Assembly: GCA_964548875.1 (NCBI GenBank)
Contig: CAZJSP010000008.1
Span: 1 to 21,692 of the forward strand
Direction: 5' to 3'
DNA length: 21,692 bases
Source of the DNA: CAYSZX01 sp964548875
GTDB lineage: Bacteria; Patescibacteriota; Minisyncoccia; Minisyncoccales; JANBVM01
A program made the translations under genes and the position numbers. Shown in pieces: positions 14,702 to 21,692 of this stretch. The notes under the pieces were generated by a model. The model was not told where the DNA came from and did no database searches. It was given only the letters and a program-made list of their open reading frames with translations. How positions within the stretch are numbered: the stretch's first letter is position 1; every line of letters starts with the position of its first letter.

Positions 14702-15471
14702 TATTCTTTTAAAAAGCTTAAAATAAGATCGGTAACCTTTTCCGGACTTTTAAGATGGGGACTATGGGCTTCTTTAGGCAGAATTTCCAACTGGGAACCT
14801 TCTATCTTTTCCTCAAAAACCTTACCGTGGCTTAGAGGAACAACCTTATCTTTGGCTCCCCAAATAATTAACGTTCTTGCTTTAATTTTAGATAAATATC
14901 TAAAAAGATCTTCTTGAATAACCTTTTTCATAATTTCTTTCATCATAGCATTAGCTTTTCCATAATCAGTATTAGCAATAGTAAAATAAAACATTTCTTT
15001 AAACTCTTCTTTAATTTTAGAAATAAAAGTAATCCCAAAAATCAATTTAAAAAAACCGACGAAACAAAGAACTAGTCTTCTTTTAAGGCTAGGCTTAATT
15101 TTTAATCCTGCCGAATTACAAAGAATTAAAGATTGTACCTTTTCAGGATAATAATAGGCAAATTTAATCGCAACTCTTCCTCCAAAAGAATGACCCAACA
15201 AAGCAACCTTCTTTAATTTTTGACTTTCCATAAAGTCTAAAACCCACTGAGCATAACTTGAAACTCCCCAAACTTCACAAGGAGTTTTACTTTTTCCAAA
15301 ACCAGGCAAATCAGGACAAAACACCTTAAAATCACGAGACAGCATTTCTTGAACTTTTTTCCAAGAATCTGAAGATCCTCCCCAGCCATGTAAAATTAAA
15401 ATAGGCTGGCCTTCCCCTGAGACCTTAAAATAAACTTCCTGTTCCTGGATAATAATCTTTTTTTCTTCCAT
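14701..15471 (-). CDS. Alpha/beta hydrolase
   Basis: A 256-residue alpha/beta-hydrolase fold protein. The oxyanion region is LILHGWGGSSDSW, the nucleophile elbow GHSFGG gives Ser95, the acid is probably Asp208 in IIWGAKDKVVP, and the base is probably His236 in KEAHSPHL. The triad is therefore complete and an active enzyme is expected. A cap domain lies between about residues 120 and 190. The substrate is unknown, and esterase, lipase or peptidase activity are all possible. The frame extends four codons further to a TTG at 15483, but the ATG at 15471, 4 nt after the serS stop, is preferred. Its location between serS and the Mur ligase suggests an envelope-related role by context only. Confidence 0.88.
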   Translation of the reverse strand: MEEKKIIIQEQEVYFKVSGEGQPILILHGWGGSSDSWKKVQEMLSRDFKVFCPDLPGFGKSKTPCEVWGVSSYAQWVLDFMESQKLKKVALLGHSFGGRVAIKFAYYYPEKVQSLILCNSAGLKIKPSLKRRLVLCFVGFFKLIFGITFISKIKEEFKEMFYFTIANTDYGKANAMMKEIMKKVIQEDLFRYLSKIKARTLIIWGAKDKVVPLSHGKVFEEKIEGSQLEILPKEAHSPHLKSPEKVTDLILSFLKE

Positions 15472-15475
15472 ACAA

Positions 15476-16750
15476 TTAATCAATTTTTTTAAAATTGAGA
15501 TATTTTTGCAAAACTTTAGGAACTTTAATACTGCCGTCTTTTTGCTGATAATTCTCTATAATAGCAATTAAAGTTCTACCTAAAGCAAAAGCTGTTGCAT
15601 CATTCATATGAACAAAATCTAAGTCCTCTCCCTTTCTAAATCTTGTATTAAGTCTTCTAGACTGATAATCAGTCATAAAATCAGCAGAATGAGTTTCCCG
15701 ATATTTATTCTGTCCCGGGAACCAAGCCTCTAAATCAATTTGTCTAGCATTAGGTCCTCCCATGTCTCCAGTACAAACCAACATAACTCTATAAGGAATT
15801 TTTAAAGACTGCATTAGATATTCTTGAATAGTAACCAGAAATTCATGTTCTCGAAAAGAGTTTTCTGGTAAAGAAAAAGTTTCCATTTCAAGCTTATCAA
15901 ATTGATGAACCCTAAATATACCTCTAGTATCTTTACCATAAGATCCAGCCTCTCTCCTGAAACTGGTTGAGAAACCAATATAGCGAATTGGAAATTCTTC
16001 TGCATTAATAATTTCATCCATATGCATTGATCCTAAAGTATGCTCAGCACTTCCAATTAAGTAAAGATCGTCTTTAGAAAAATGGTACCTTTCGTCTTTT
16101 GTCTCTGGACTTAGTCTAGCCATTTTAGTAAATACATCTGGCCTAATCATGACTGGAGGAAAAACAGGGGTGAATGTTCTATCTGAGTGTTTTTTACCAA
16201 AAAATTTAATAATTTTTTTAATTTTCTTTTGAGAAGTAAGAATATCAAAAACATAATTAATAAGAGCAACCTGTAAAAGGGTAATTTTCCCCTTTAAATA
16301 ACCAAATCTTGCTCCAGACACCTTGGCAGCTCTCTCAATATCAATTATATCGAGTTCTTCACCAAGAGTAACATGGTCTTTAGGTTTAAAATCAAACTTA
16401 GTAGGCTCTCCCCACTTCTTTATTGTCTTGTTATCATCTTCGTCTTCACCAAAAGGAACCTCTTTTTGAGGAATATTGGGAACCTTCAACATTAAAACCT
16501 CTAAATTATTCTCTATCTTCTTCAATTCTGGCTCTATGGTTTTTATTTCTTCTTTAATTTCTCTCGCCTTTTCAATGTCTGATCTTCCAACCTTATTTTT
16601 TCTATAACGCAACTCCTCAACTTTCTGTAATAGTTCCCTTCTCTTTTCATCTAAATCTAAAATGTCTTGAACTCTTAAATCTACTTTCTTTTTATGACAA
16701 GCCTCTTGAACTTTTTTAGGATTTTTACGAATAAATTTAATATCTAACAT
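15476..16750 (-). CDS. serS: Seryl-tRNA synthetase
   Basis: Class II synthetase that charges tRNA-Ser. The 424 residues have the usual N-terminal long coiled-coil arm (about 30-90), which grips the tRNA long variable arm, then the catalytic domain. Motif 2 is FRREAGSYGKDTRGIFRVHQF (from about 264) and motif 3 is FALGRTLIAIIENYQ (388-402). The serine-binding TAE element common in bacterial SerRS reads GSAEHT (233-238), keeping the glutamate. The C-terminus IKVPKVLQKYL is normal. The gene begins 2 nt after the lysS stop and ends 4 nt before the hydrolase ATG. No Shine-Dalgarno and no T-box leader are visible. Confidence 0.97.
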   Translation of the reverse strand: MLDIKFIRKNPKKVQEACHKKKVDLRVQDILDLDEKRRELLQKVEELRYRKNKVGRSDIEKAREIKEEIKTIEPELKKIENNLEVLMLKVPNIPQKEVPFGEDEDDNKTIKKWGEPTKFDFKPKDHVTLGEELDIIDIERAAKVSGARFGYLKGKITLLQVALINYVFDILTSQKKIKKIIKFFGKKHSDRTFTPVFPPVMIRPDVFTKMARLSPETKDERYHFSKDDLYLIGSAEHTLGSMHMDEIINAEEFPIRYIGFSTSFRREAGSYGKDTRGIFRVHQFDKLEMETFSLPENSFREHEFLVTIQEYLMQSLKIPYRVMLVCTGDMGGPNARQIDLEAWFPGQNKYRETHSADFMTDYQSRRLNTRFRKGEDLDFVHMNDATAFALGRTLIAIIENYQQKDGSIKVPKVLQKYLNFKKID

Positions 16751-16752
16751 TT

Positions 16753-18222
16753 TTATTTTTTAGGTTTCATTGTTGGAAATAAAATAACTTCTCTAAGAGA
16801 GTTTGAATCTGTTAACAGAGCAACTAGCCTATCTATTCCCATTCCAAAACCAGCTGCTGGAGGCATTCCATATTCAAGAGCTTTTAAAAATTCTTCATCC
16901 ATCCTTTGAGCTTCGCTTACTCCTCTTCCAAATAATTTCTCCTGCTCTTTTAGTCTCTCTCTTTGCTCAACAGGATCATTTAGCTCAGAAAAAGCATTAC
17001 AAATCTCCATTCCTCCAATTAAAAGCTGAAAATTGGCTAGTTTACTCTTATCATCTAAAGATTTAGCTAAAGGCTGAAAACCTATTGGATAATGAATTAA
17101 AAAGGTTGGCTGAATAATCTTTTCCCTAAAAGTTTTAAATATTTCATCAATAATTTGAGCTCTATGAGCATTCTTTTCAATGTCTAGACCCATTTCTTGA
17201 GCTTTTTTGAACAATAAGCTTCTATGAGCCTCTTCTAGATTAATACCTGTTTCTTTTCTAAATAATTGAAAAAATTCAACGCGAGGCCAAGGAGTTTTAA
17301 AGTTAATTTTCTCCCCCCGATACTCAATTTCTAGCTGACCAAAAACATTTTCAATGACAAACTCAAACATTTCTTCTGTTAGCTTCATCATCTGCTTGTA
17401 ATCAGAATAAGCCCAATAAAACTCAAGCATTGTAAAATCAGGATTGTGGCTTCGATCCATTCCTTCATTTCTAAAGCATCTTCCAATTTCATAAATTTTT
17501 TCAAAGCCCCCTACTAAAAGTTTCTTAAGGGGAATTTCTAAAGAAATTCTTAAAAAAAGATCTAAATCTAGGCTGTTTAAATGAGTAACAAACGGTTTAG
17601 CCCTAGCCCCCCCATAAACACCCTGTAAAATCGGAGTTTCAACACCCAAAAAGCCCTTTTCTTCTAAAAAATTCCTAATTGCTCTAATAATAGCAAATCT
17701 TTTTTTAAATTTTTCCCTAACTTCAGAATTAAAGATCAAATCTAAATATCTTTTTCTATATCTCTCTTCTACTTCCTGAAGTCCTTGCCATTTCTCTGGT
17801 AAAGGTCTTAAGCTCTTAGTCAAAAATTTAAAATCTCTTACTTCAAGAGTTTTCTCTCCTCTTTTAGTCTTCATCAAAATTCCTCTTACCTCTACAAAAT
17901 CACCAATATCAAAAGACTCCAAAAAGAAATCATAACTTTTTTTCCCTACTTTATTTCTGCCTAAAAAACATTGAATATCACCCGTTCCATCTTCAAGATT
18001 TAAAAAAGTAGCCCCTCCATGAATTCTTAAAAGGCGAATTCTTCCAACCAAAGCAACCTCTTTAGATTCTTTTTCAAAATTCGAAAACCGCTTTAGAGCT
18101 TCTTTAATTTCATGAGTTCTGCCGGTTGTTATCGGATAAGCAGAGAAGCCTGCCAATCGAATAGATTTAAGTTTTTTAAGCCTAATTTTCTTGATTTTAT
18201 CTTCAGTATCCATGTTATTCAT
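16753..18222 (-). CDS. lysS: Lysyl-tRNA synthetase, class II
   Basis: Charges tRNA-Lys, and a tRNA-Lys(UUU) gene lies 12 kb away in the same window. The 489 residues comprise an OB-fold anticodon-binding domain (about 55-135, VALVGRIRLLRIHGGATFLNLED) and a class IIb catalytic domain. This carries EKIYEIGRCFRNEGMDRSHNP (motif 2, about 241-261), GGMEICNAFSELNDP (about 403-417) and motif 3 GFGMGIDRLVALLTD (458-472), ending near LFPTMKP. Length is normal. The ATG at 18222 follows the PBP2 stop by 18 nt, and a second ATG at 18213 is also possible. It sits within an envelope operon, which is common in streamlined genomes and says little about function. Confidence 0.97.
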   Translation of the reverse strand: MNNMDTEDKIKKIRLKKLKSIRLAGFSAYPITTGRTHEIKEALKRFSNFEKESKEVALVGRIRLLRIHGGATFLNLEDGTGDIQCFLGRNKVGKKSYDFFLESFDIGDFVEVRGILMKTKRGEKTLEVRDFKFLTKSLRPLPEKWQGLQEVEERYRKRYLDLIFNSEVREKFKKRFAIIRAIRNFLEEKGFLGVETPILQGVYGGARAKPFVTHLNSLDLDLFLRISLEIPLKKLLVGGFEKIYEIGRCFRNEGMDRSHNPDFTMLEFYWAYSDYKQMMKLTEEMFEFVIENVFGQLEIEYRGEKINFKTPWPRVEFFQLFRKETGINLEEAHRSLLFKKAQEMGLDIEKNAHRAQIIDEIFKTFREKIIQPTFLIHYPIGFQPLAKSLDDKSKLANFQLLIGGMEICNAFSELNDPVEQRERLKEQEKLFGRGVSEAQRMDEEFLKALEYGMPPAAGFGMGIDRLVALLTDSNSLREVILFPTMKPKK

Positions 18223-18240
18223 TTTATATTTTTTACTTAT

Positions 18241-20163
18241 TTAGTCAAAGTACCAATCTAAAATATCCCGAGCAGCAGGTACAGAAACAGCCCTTATTCC
18301 TGAAACATCTTCAAACATAATCGTTAGAACTATTTGAGGGTCTTCGTAAGGAGCAAATACAGTCACCCAATTATTATAGAAGTCTTCTTTAGAAACTTGG
18401 GCAGTTCCTGTTTTAGCAGCTGAACTCACTGGCAAACCATTAAGGAGTGTAGCTGAAGCAAGAGGGCTATTCTTTCCCGTTACCGCCTGTCTCATCCCCT
18501 CTTGCACAACCTTTATATTTTCTTCGCTAAAAAAAGAATCTCTAATAATTTCAGGTTCAAAGTCTTCAACAATTTGAAGGGGGGTTGTTCCTTGAACTAT
18601 CTTATCCACTATTCTTGGTCGGAACAATGTCCCTCCATTTGCAATAGCAGCGTAAGCATTAGCAATTTGAATCGGTAAAACCGAAAAGTCCCCTTGACCA
18701 ATAGATAAGTGATAAGTATTTCCTCTTGTCCAATTATAATCAACAACAGGCAAAACACTTCTTCCTTCATTAGGCAAATCAATACCTGTTTTTTCTCCAA
18801 AACCAAATAACTTAAAATACTTATTAATATTATTAGACCCCAAACCATCGATTTTAAATTCCTCGTTCCCTCCCCCAATACTATAAAAATAAACATTGGA
18901 TGATTGAGCAATTGCTTTTCTCATATCCGTCCAACCATGAATTTCCCAATCATGATAACGATAAATAATTTCCGGATCATAAAGGTGCTCAATTTCAATA
19001 AATTCTTGACAATTAAAAAAATAGTCTGGATCAACAACTTTTTCCTCCAAGGCCGCTAAAGCAATAAAGGGTTTAATGACAGATCCAGTTGCATATCCTC
19101 TCCCCCTAATCGCTCTATTAAAAAGAGGTGAAACTTCCTTATCATTTAAAATTTGATTAATTTCGCTTTCGCTAGACATAGAAAAAATATTGTTGTCGAA
19201 AGAAGGAATAGAAACTAGAGACAAAATACCTCCCGTTTGGGGATCTATAGCAACAGCTGCTGCCCTATTACCATCAATTGAGTTTAGATAAAAATTAAGA
19301 ACTTCTTGAATTTTATATTGTAAATCAGCGTCTAGATAAAGAACTAGATCCTTTCCAGATTGAGGAAAAGTAATTATTTCTTCTGAAAAAATGTTTCCTA
19401 AGACATCTCTCTCAATCCTTTTTTGCCCCGGCACTCTTCTTAAATATTTTTCATAAAACTGTTCCAAGCCAGACCTACCAACATAATCAAAAAGAGAATA
19501 AAAGGAAGAATCTTCTTCCAGTTCTTCTTGATTAATCTTTGACATATAACCAATAACATGAGAATAGACTTGTCCATCTTTGTATTCTCTAAACAACCTC
19601 TCTTCTATAGCAAAACCGTCCAAGTCTTCTATTTTAGCTTTTAAGGTAATAAGGGGGCGATGTTCTAGTTTTTCAAAAATAATAATTGGAGATTGAGAAC
19701 TATCATTGATTTTTTTTTCAATTTCTTCTTTTGAGATATCTAAAATAAGAGCAATTTCCTGTAAAATTAAATTTTTTTCTTCTTTTGATTCTGGAAGATC
19801 ATTTTTTTCACAAACTAAATTAAAAATTGAAACATTTTTAACTAGCTGATTAAAATTACGATCATAAATAACTCCCCTCTCAGCATCTAAATTAGAAGAA
19901 ATATATTTGTTAGCATGGGCTCCTTTTAAATACTCTTCTCCCTTAACTACTTGCAGTTGAAAAACCCTGATAAATAAAACAAAAATTACCGCTACAGAAA
20001 AGAAGAAAAAAGACTTAAAAACACTTTTTAAAAGAGGGGTTTCTATTTTTTTAGCTGAAGATCCCCATTTTTCTTTATTCTTTTGAGACAAGGAATCTAA
20101 AAGAACTTCATGAGGATCAATATTCTTTAAAAACTTATTTTTTTTAATAAAATATTTTTTCAT
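18241..20163 (-). CDS. mrdA: Penicillin-binding protein 2 (rod-complex D,D-transpeptidase)
   Basis: Class B PBP that cross-links new peptidoglycan during elongation. The 640 residues contain a cytoplasmic tail (1-47), one membrane helix (about 48-67), a pedestal/dimerisation region beginning NLDAERGVIYDRNF, and the transpeptidase domain. All three active-site motifs are present: S-x-x-K at Ser361-Lys364 (TGSVIKP), S-x-N at 421-423 (SSN), and KTG at 584-586 (AAKTGTAQ). The pocket GYATGSVIKP departs slightly from the more usual PGSTFKP. It overlaps mreD by ATGA and follows mreC-mreD, so a PBP2 role in the elongasome, rather than an FtsI role in division, is favoured by context. Confidence 0.93.
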   Translation of the reverse strand: MKKYFIKKNKFLKNIDPHEVLLDSLSQKNKEKWGSSAKKIETPLLKSVFKSFFFFSVAVIFVLFIRVFQLQVVKGEEYLKGAHANKYISSNLDAERGVIYDRNFNQLVKNVSIFNLVCEKNDLPESKEEKNLILQEIALILDISKEEIEKKINDSSQSPIIIFEKLEHRPLITLKAKIEDLDGFAIEERLFREYKDGQVYSHVIGYMSKINQEELEEDSSFYSLFDYVGRSGLEQFYEKYLRRVPGQKRIERDVLGNIFSEEIITFPQSGKDLVLYLDADLQYKIQEVLNFYLNSIDGNRAAAVAIDPQTGGILSLVSIPSFDNNIFSMSSESEINQILNDKEVSPLFNRAIRGRGYATGSVIKPFIALAALEEKVVDPDYFFNCQEFIEIEHLYDPEIIYRYHDWEIHGWTDMRKAIAQSSNVYFYSIGGGNEEFKIDGLGSNNINKYFKLFGFGEKTGIDLPNEGRSVLPVVDYNWTRGNTYHLSIGQGDFSVLPIQIANAYAAIANGGTLFRPRIVDKIVQGTTPLQIVEDFEPEIIRDSFFSEENIKVVQEGMRQAVTGKNSPLASATLLNGLPVSSAAKTGTAQVSKEDFYNNWVTVFAPYEDPQIVLTIMFEDVSGIRAVSVPAARDILDWYFD

Positions 20164-20453
20164 CTTAAATTAAACTGAACATAGTCTTTAATAACAATTT
20201 TAATGAAAAAAGACGTTAGAAGAAATAAAAACAAATAATAACCAAATATTCCTACAGAAAAAATATCTAACAGAAAACCACTAATTAAAGAAAAATAAAT
20301 TCCAAAAAAATTATCTCTACTTTCTAATAAATTAAGAAAAATAATAAAAATAAAAACTAGATTAGGGCAAAAATTAAAAAAATGAGTTAAAAAGCTTCTC
20401 TGTAACATAATTAAAAAATAAACAATAATAATTGAAATTAAATATTTCTTCAT
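20160..20453 (-). CDS. mreD: MreD-like rod-shape membrane protein, short
   Basis: A 97-residue, almost wholly hydrophobic protein. It has four membrane segments: ISIIIVYFLIMLQ, LVFIFIIFLNLL, FGIYFSLISGFLLDIFSVGIFGYYLF (probably two passes) and LFLLTSFFIKIVI. The phrase SGFLLDIFS followed by GIFG matches the central MreD signature as I recall it. It is shorter than typical MreD (around 160 residues), lacking the C-terminal helices. It starts 1 nt after the mreC stop and overlaps PBP2 by ATGA. Position supports the name more than the weakly conserved sequence does. MreB is not in the window. Confidence 0.82.
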   Translation of the reverse strand: MKKYLISIIIVYFLIMLQRSFLTHFFNFCPNLVFIFIIFLNLLESRDNFFGIYFSLISGFLLDIFSVGIFGYYLFLFLLTSFFIKIVIKDYVQFNLR

Positions 20454-20454
20454 T

Positions 20455-21306
20455 TTAAAAATCTTCTTGTAAAATTATAAAGACATTATTCAGCTCCTGA
20501 AAACTATAAAAAGGGTTAATTTTAGCTTGCAAAAAAGAAGGTCTTTCTGAATTTTCAATTTCTTTTACTGTTCCAATTAATAAATTGTCTGGGAGACCCC
20601 CTCCTAGATTACTTGTAACAACCAAATCTCCCACCTCAATGCTTGATCCTTCAGGAATTAAATCAAAAAGATAATAAGAACTATTACTACCCTTTAAAAT
20701 TCCATAAACGTTTTTATTGATAATAAAAGCATTTAAAATACTGTTTTCTGAATTTAACAATTGAACCTTGGATACCCCTTCATAAATTTGAAAAACTCGC
20801 CCAATTAAAACTTTTTCCCCATTAATAACAGGAAAATTAGTTTTAATACCGTCTTGGTCTCCCTTGTTAATTGTAATAACCGAGGAAGATTCTCTTCCAA
20901 TAACCTGAGCAACTTCTAGACTAAAATCTTCTTCTTGCTTTAATTCAAGCATTTCTCTTAACTCCTTGTTTTCTTGTTGAAAAAATTCCAGTTCGGCATT
21001 TTTTCCTATCAATTGCCTATTTTCTTTTAAAAGCCATTCATTTTTTTCTTTCAATCTGGCTGACTGAAAAAACCCTTGAAAAAAATTAGCTAAAAAATCA
21101 CCCTTTTTTGAAAAATAAACCTGAACAGGCTCAGAAAAAGAATAAAAAGAATTCTTTAAATAATGAGGAACAGACGTCGAATGGATAAAAATTAAGAAAA
21201 GAAAAAGAAAAACAAAAAAAATTAAACACTTCTTCTTTGAATAAGAAGAATTTTCAATAAAAAAATTAATATTCTTTTTAAATCTTTTGTTTTTTTTATT
21301 CCACAT
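20455..21306 (-). CDS. mreC: Rod shape-determining protein MreC
   Basis: Bitopic scaffold of the elongation machinery that activates PBP2. The 283 residues show a basic cytoplasmic start, a membrane helix (about 27-42, CLIFFVFLFLFLIFIH), a dimerising coiled coil (about 83-124, rich in Lys, Glu and Leu) and the two beta-barrel periplasmic domains. These carry AQVIGRESSSVITINKGDQDGI, GRVFQIYEGVSKVQLL and VTSNLGGGLPDNLLIGTV. This is the standard MreC arrangement and length. It is the first gene of the envelope operon. The promoter -10 box TATAAT ends 6 nt before the ATG, so translation probably starts on a leaderless mRNA. No Shine-Dalgarno is present. Confidence 0.96.
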   Translation of the reverse strand: MWNKKNKRFKKNINFFIENSSYSKKKCLIFFVFLFLFLIFIHSTSVPHYLKNSFYSFSEPVQVYFSKKGDFLANFFQGFFQSARLKEKNEWLLKENRQLIGKNAELEFFQQENKELREMLELKQEEDFSLEVAQVIGRESSSVITINKGDQDGIKTNFPVINGEKVLIGRVFQIYEGVSKVQLLNSENSILNAFIINKNVYGILKGSNSSYYLFDLIPEGSSIEVGDLVVTSNLGGGLPDNLLIGTVKEIENSERPSFLQAKINPFYSFQELNNVFIILQEDF

Positions 21307-21312
21307 TACTTA

Positions 21313-21341
21313 ATTATAGCTTAAAAAATCATATCTAACAA
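21313..21341 (-). promoter_or_regulatory. Promoter of the mreC envelope operon
   Basis: On the minus strand TTGTTA (21341-21336), a 17-nt spacer and TATAAT (21318-21313). Normal counting puts +1 at 21306, the A of the mreC ATG. It lies directly after the 5S terminator, which supports a new transcription unit starting here. Confidence 0.7.
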
Positions 21342-21345
21342 AAAA

Positions 21346-21381
21346 TAAAAAACCTCCCAAATTATAAGCATTATAAGAGAG
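21346..21381 (-). terminator. Rho-independent terminator after 5S rRNA
   Basis: The minus-strand RNA reads CTCTC TTATAA, loop TGC, TTATAA, a TTT bulge, GGGAG, then G and six T, then a further run of T after one A. The stem is 11 paired positions with one G-U pair. The 5' arm is the same sequence that forms the 3' strand of 5S helix I, so 5S folding and terminator formation share bases. Confidence 0.65.
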
Positions 21382-21484
21382 CGACCTACTTTCGCGGGCA
21401 ACCCACTATCATCGGCCTTGAGAGATTTCACTTCCGAGTTCGAAATGGGATCGGGTGGAGCACTCTCAGTATGGCTCCCTTATA
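21372..21484 (-). rRNA. rrf: 5S ribosomal RNA
   Basis: The minus strand contains the conserved 5S core CCACCCGATCCCATTTCGAA and the end GTAGGTCGCTCTC. Its ends, TTATAAGGGAGC and GCTCTCTTATAA, pair over 12 positions with one G-U to form helix I. The mature ends are estimated from that helix and may be off by one to three bases. The length is about 113 nt. Confidence 0.93.
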
Positions 21485-21535
21485 ATACCTACAATCAAAG
21501 AAGGTTTAAATCACATGTTTCACAAAATTTTGGAG

Positions 21536-21692
21536 AATAAAAATTACGATTTATTAGTACTGCTCAGCTTAATAGATTACTCTACTTACACTTACAGCCT
21601 ATCAACCTCATAATCTCTGAGGAATCTAGAGTTCTAATCTTGGGGCTGGCTTCGTGCTTAGATGCTTTCAGCACTTATCCATTCCTAACGTA
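21536..21692 (-). rRNA. rrl: 23S ribosomal RNA, 3' end (partial, runs off window)
   Basis: The minus strand shows the conserved 23S 3' terminal segment: GGATAAGTGCTGAAAGCATC followed by TAAGCACGAAGCC, then GAGGTTGATAGGCTG and GTACTAATAAATCG near the end. The exact 3' end, near 21536, is placed by comparison with the known end shortly after the GTACTAAT helix. Only about 157 nt are inside the window. A spacer of about 50 nt with no tRNA separates it from 5S. Confidence 0.92.

Noticed and set aside
15472..15483. TTG start four codons upstream for the alpha/beta hydrolase
   Set aside because: It would overlap serS and uses a rare start. The ATG at 15471, just after the serS stop, is more economical.
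15814..16017. Minus-strand frame of 67 codons inside serS
   Set aside because: It overlaps the catalytic core of SerRS in another frame and shows no independent features. The frames at 18609-18911 (inside PBP2) and 11027-11224 (opposite the glycosyltransferase) were dropped for the same reason.
1..21692. CRISPR arrays, insertion sequences, integrase genes or a defence system
   Set aside because: No regularly spaced repeats, transposase motifs, terminal inverted repeats or nuclease clusters were seen. Every long stretch is covered by recognised core genes.
1..21692. UGA recoding (as in Gracilibacteria/SR1)
   Set aside because: Conserved proteins end at TGA stops at the expected family ends (for example CTP synthase and FtsQ), and no in-frame TGA was needed inside genes.

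Overview
The window looks like core chromosome from an AT-rich bacterium (about one third G+C by eye) of the Candidate Phyla Radiation (Patescibacteria), probably a Parcubacteria-type lineage. The reasons are the tightly packed same-strand genes with 1-8 nt overlaps, near absence of Shine-Dalgarno sequences, shortened versions of housekeeping proteins (HrcA, MreD), a Mur ligase with a membrane-spanning N-terminus, and an mreC-mreD-PBP2 / lysS-serS / Mur ligase / FemAB / FtsQ gene set. TGA is used as a normal stop codon (pyrG, mreD, ftsQ), so this is not a lineage that recodes UGA. The lineage call is inference from gene content, not from a tree.

Layout. From the right edge leftward on the minus strand come the 3' end of 23S rRNA and a complete 5S rRNA with a terminator. 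A cell-envelope operon follows (21306 down to 11269): mreC, mreD, penicillin-binding protein 2, lysS, serS, an alpha/beta hydrolase, a membrane-anchored MurF-like ligase, a FemAB-family lipid II aminoacyltransferase and ftsQ. One plus-strand gene (9547-11268), a multi-pass GT39-type glycosyltransferase, meets ftsQ stop codon to stop codon with no bases between.

Divergent from that gene is a heat-shock operon on the minus strand: hrcA, grpE, a DUF3467 protein, hsp20, dnaK, dnaJ. It runs on without a clear break through tRNA-Lys(UUU), an S41 C-terminal processing peptidase, ribosomal protein bL9, CTP synthase, a tiny membrane protein and a partial geranylgeranyl-reductase-type flavoprotein cut by the left edge.

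Regulation can be read directly in two places. The hrcA operon has a near-consensus promoter (TTGACC, 16 nt, TATAAT) whose -35 box lies inside a slightly degenerate CIRCE operator. The mreC operon has TTGTTA, 17 nt, TATAAT directly after the 5S terminator. In both cases the -10 box is only 6-8 nt before the ATG, so the mRNAs should start at or within about two nucleotides of the start codon (leaderless). A 41-nt RNA hairpin, whose only imperfections are G-U wobbles, fills the hsp20-dnaK gap just before the dnaK start. No mobile element, CRISPR array or defence system was seen, and no stretch over 300 bases lacks a gene.
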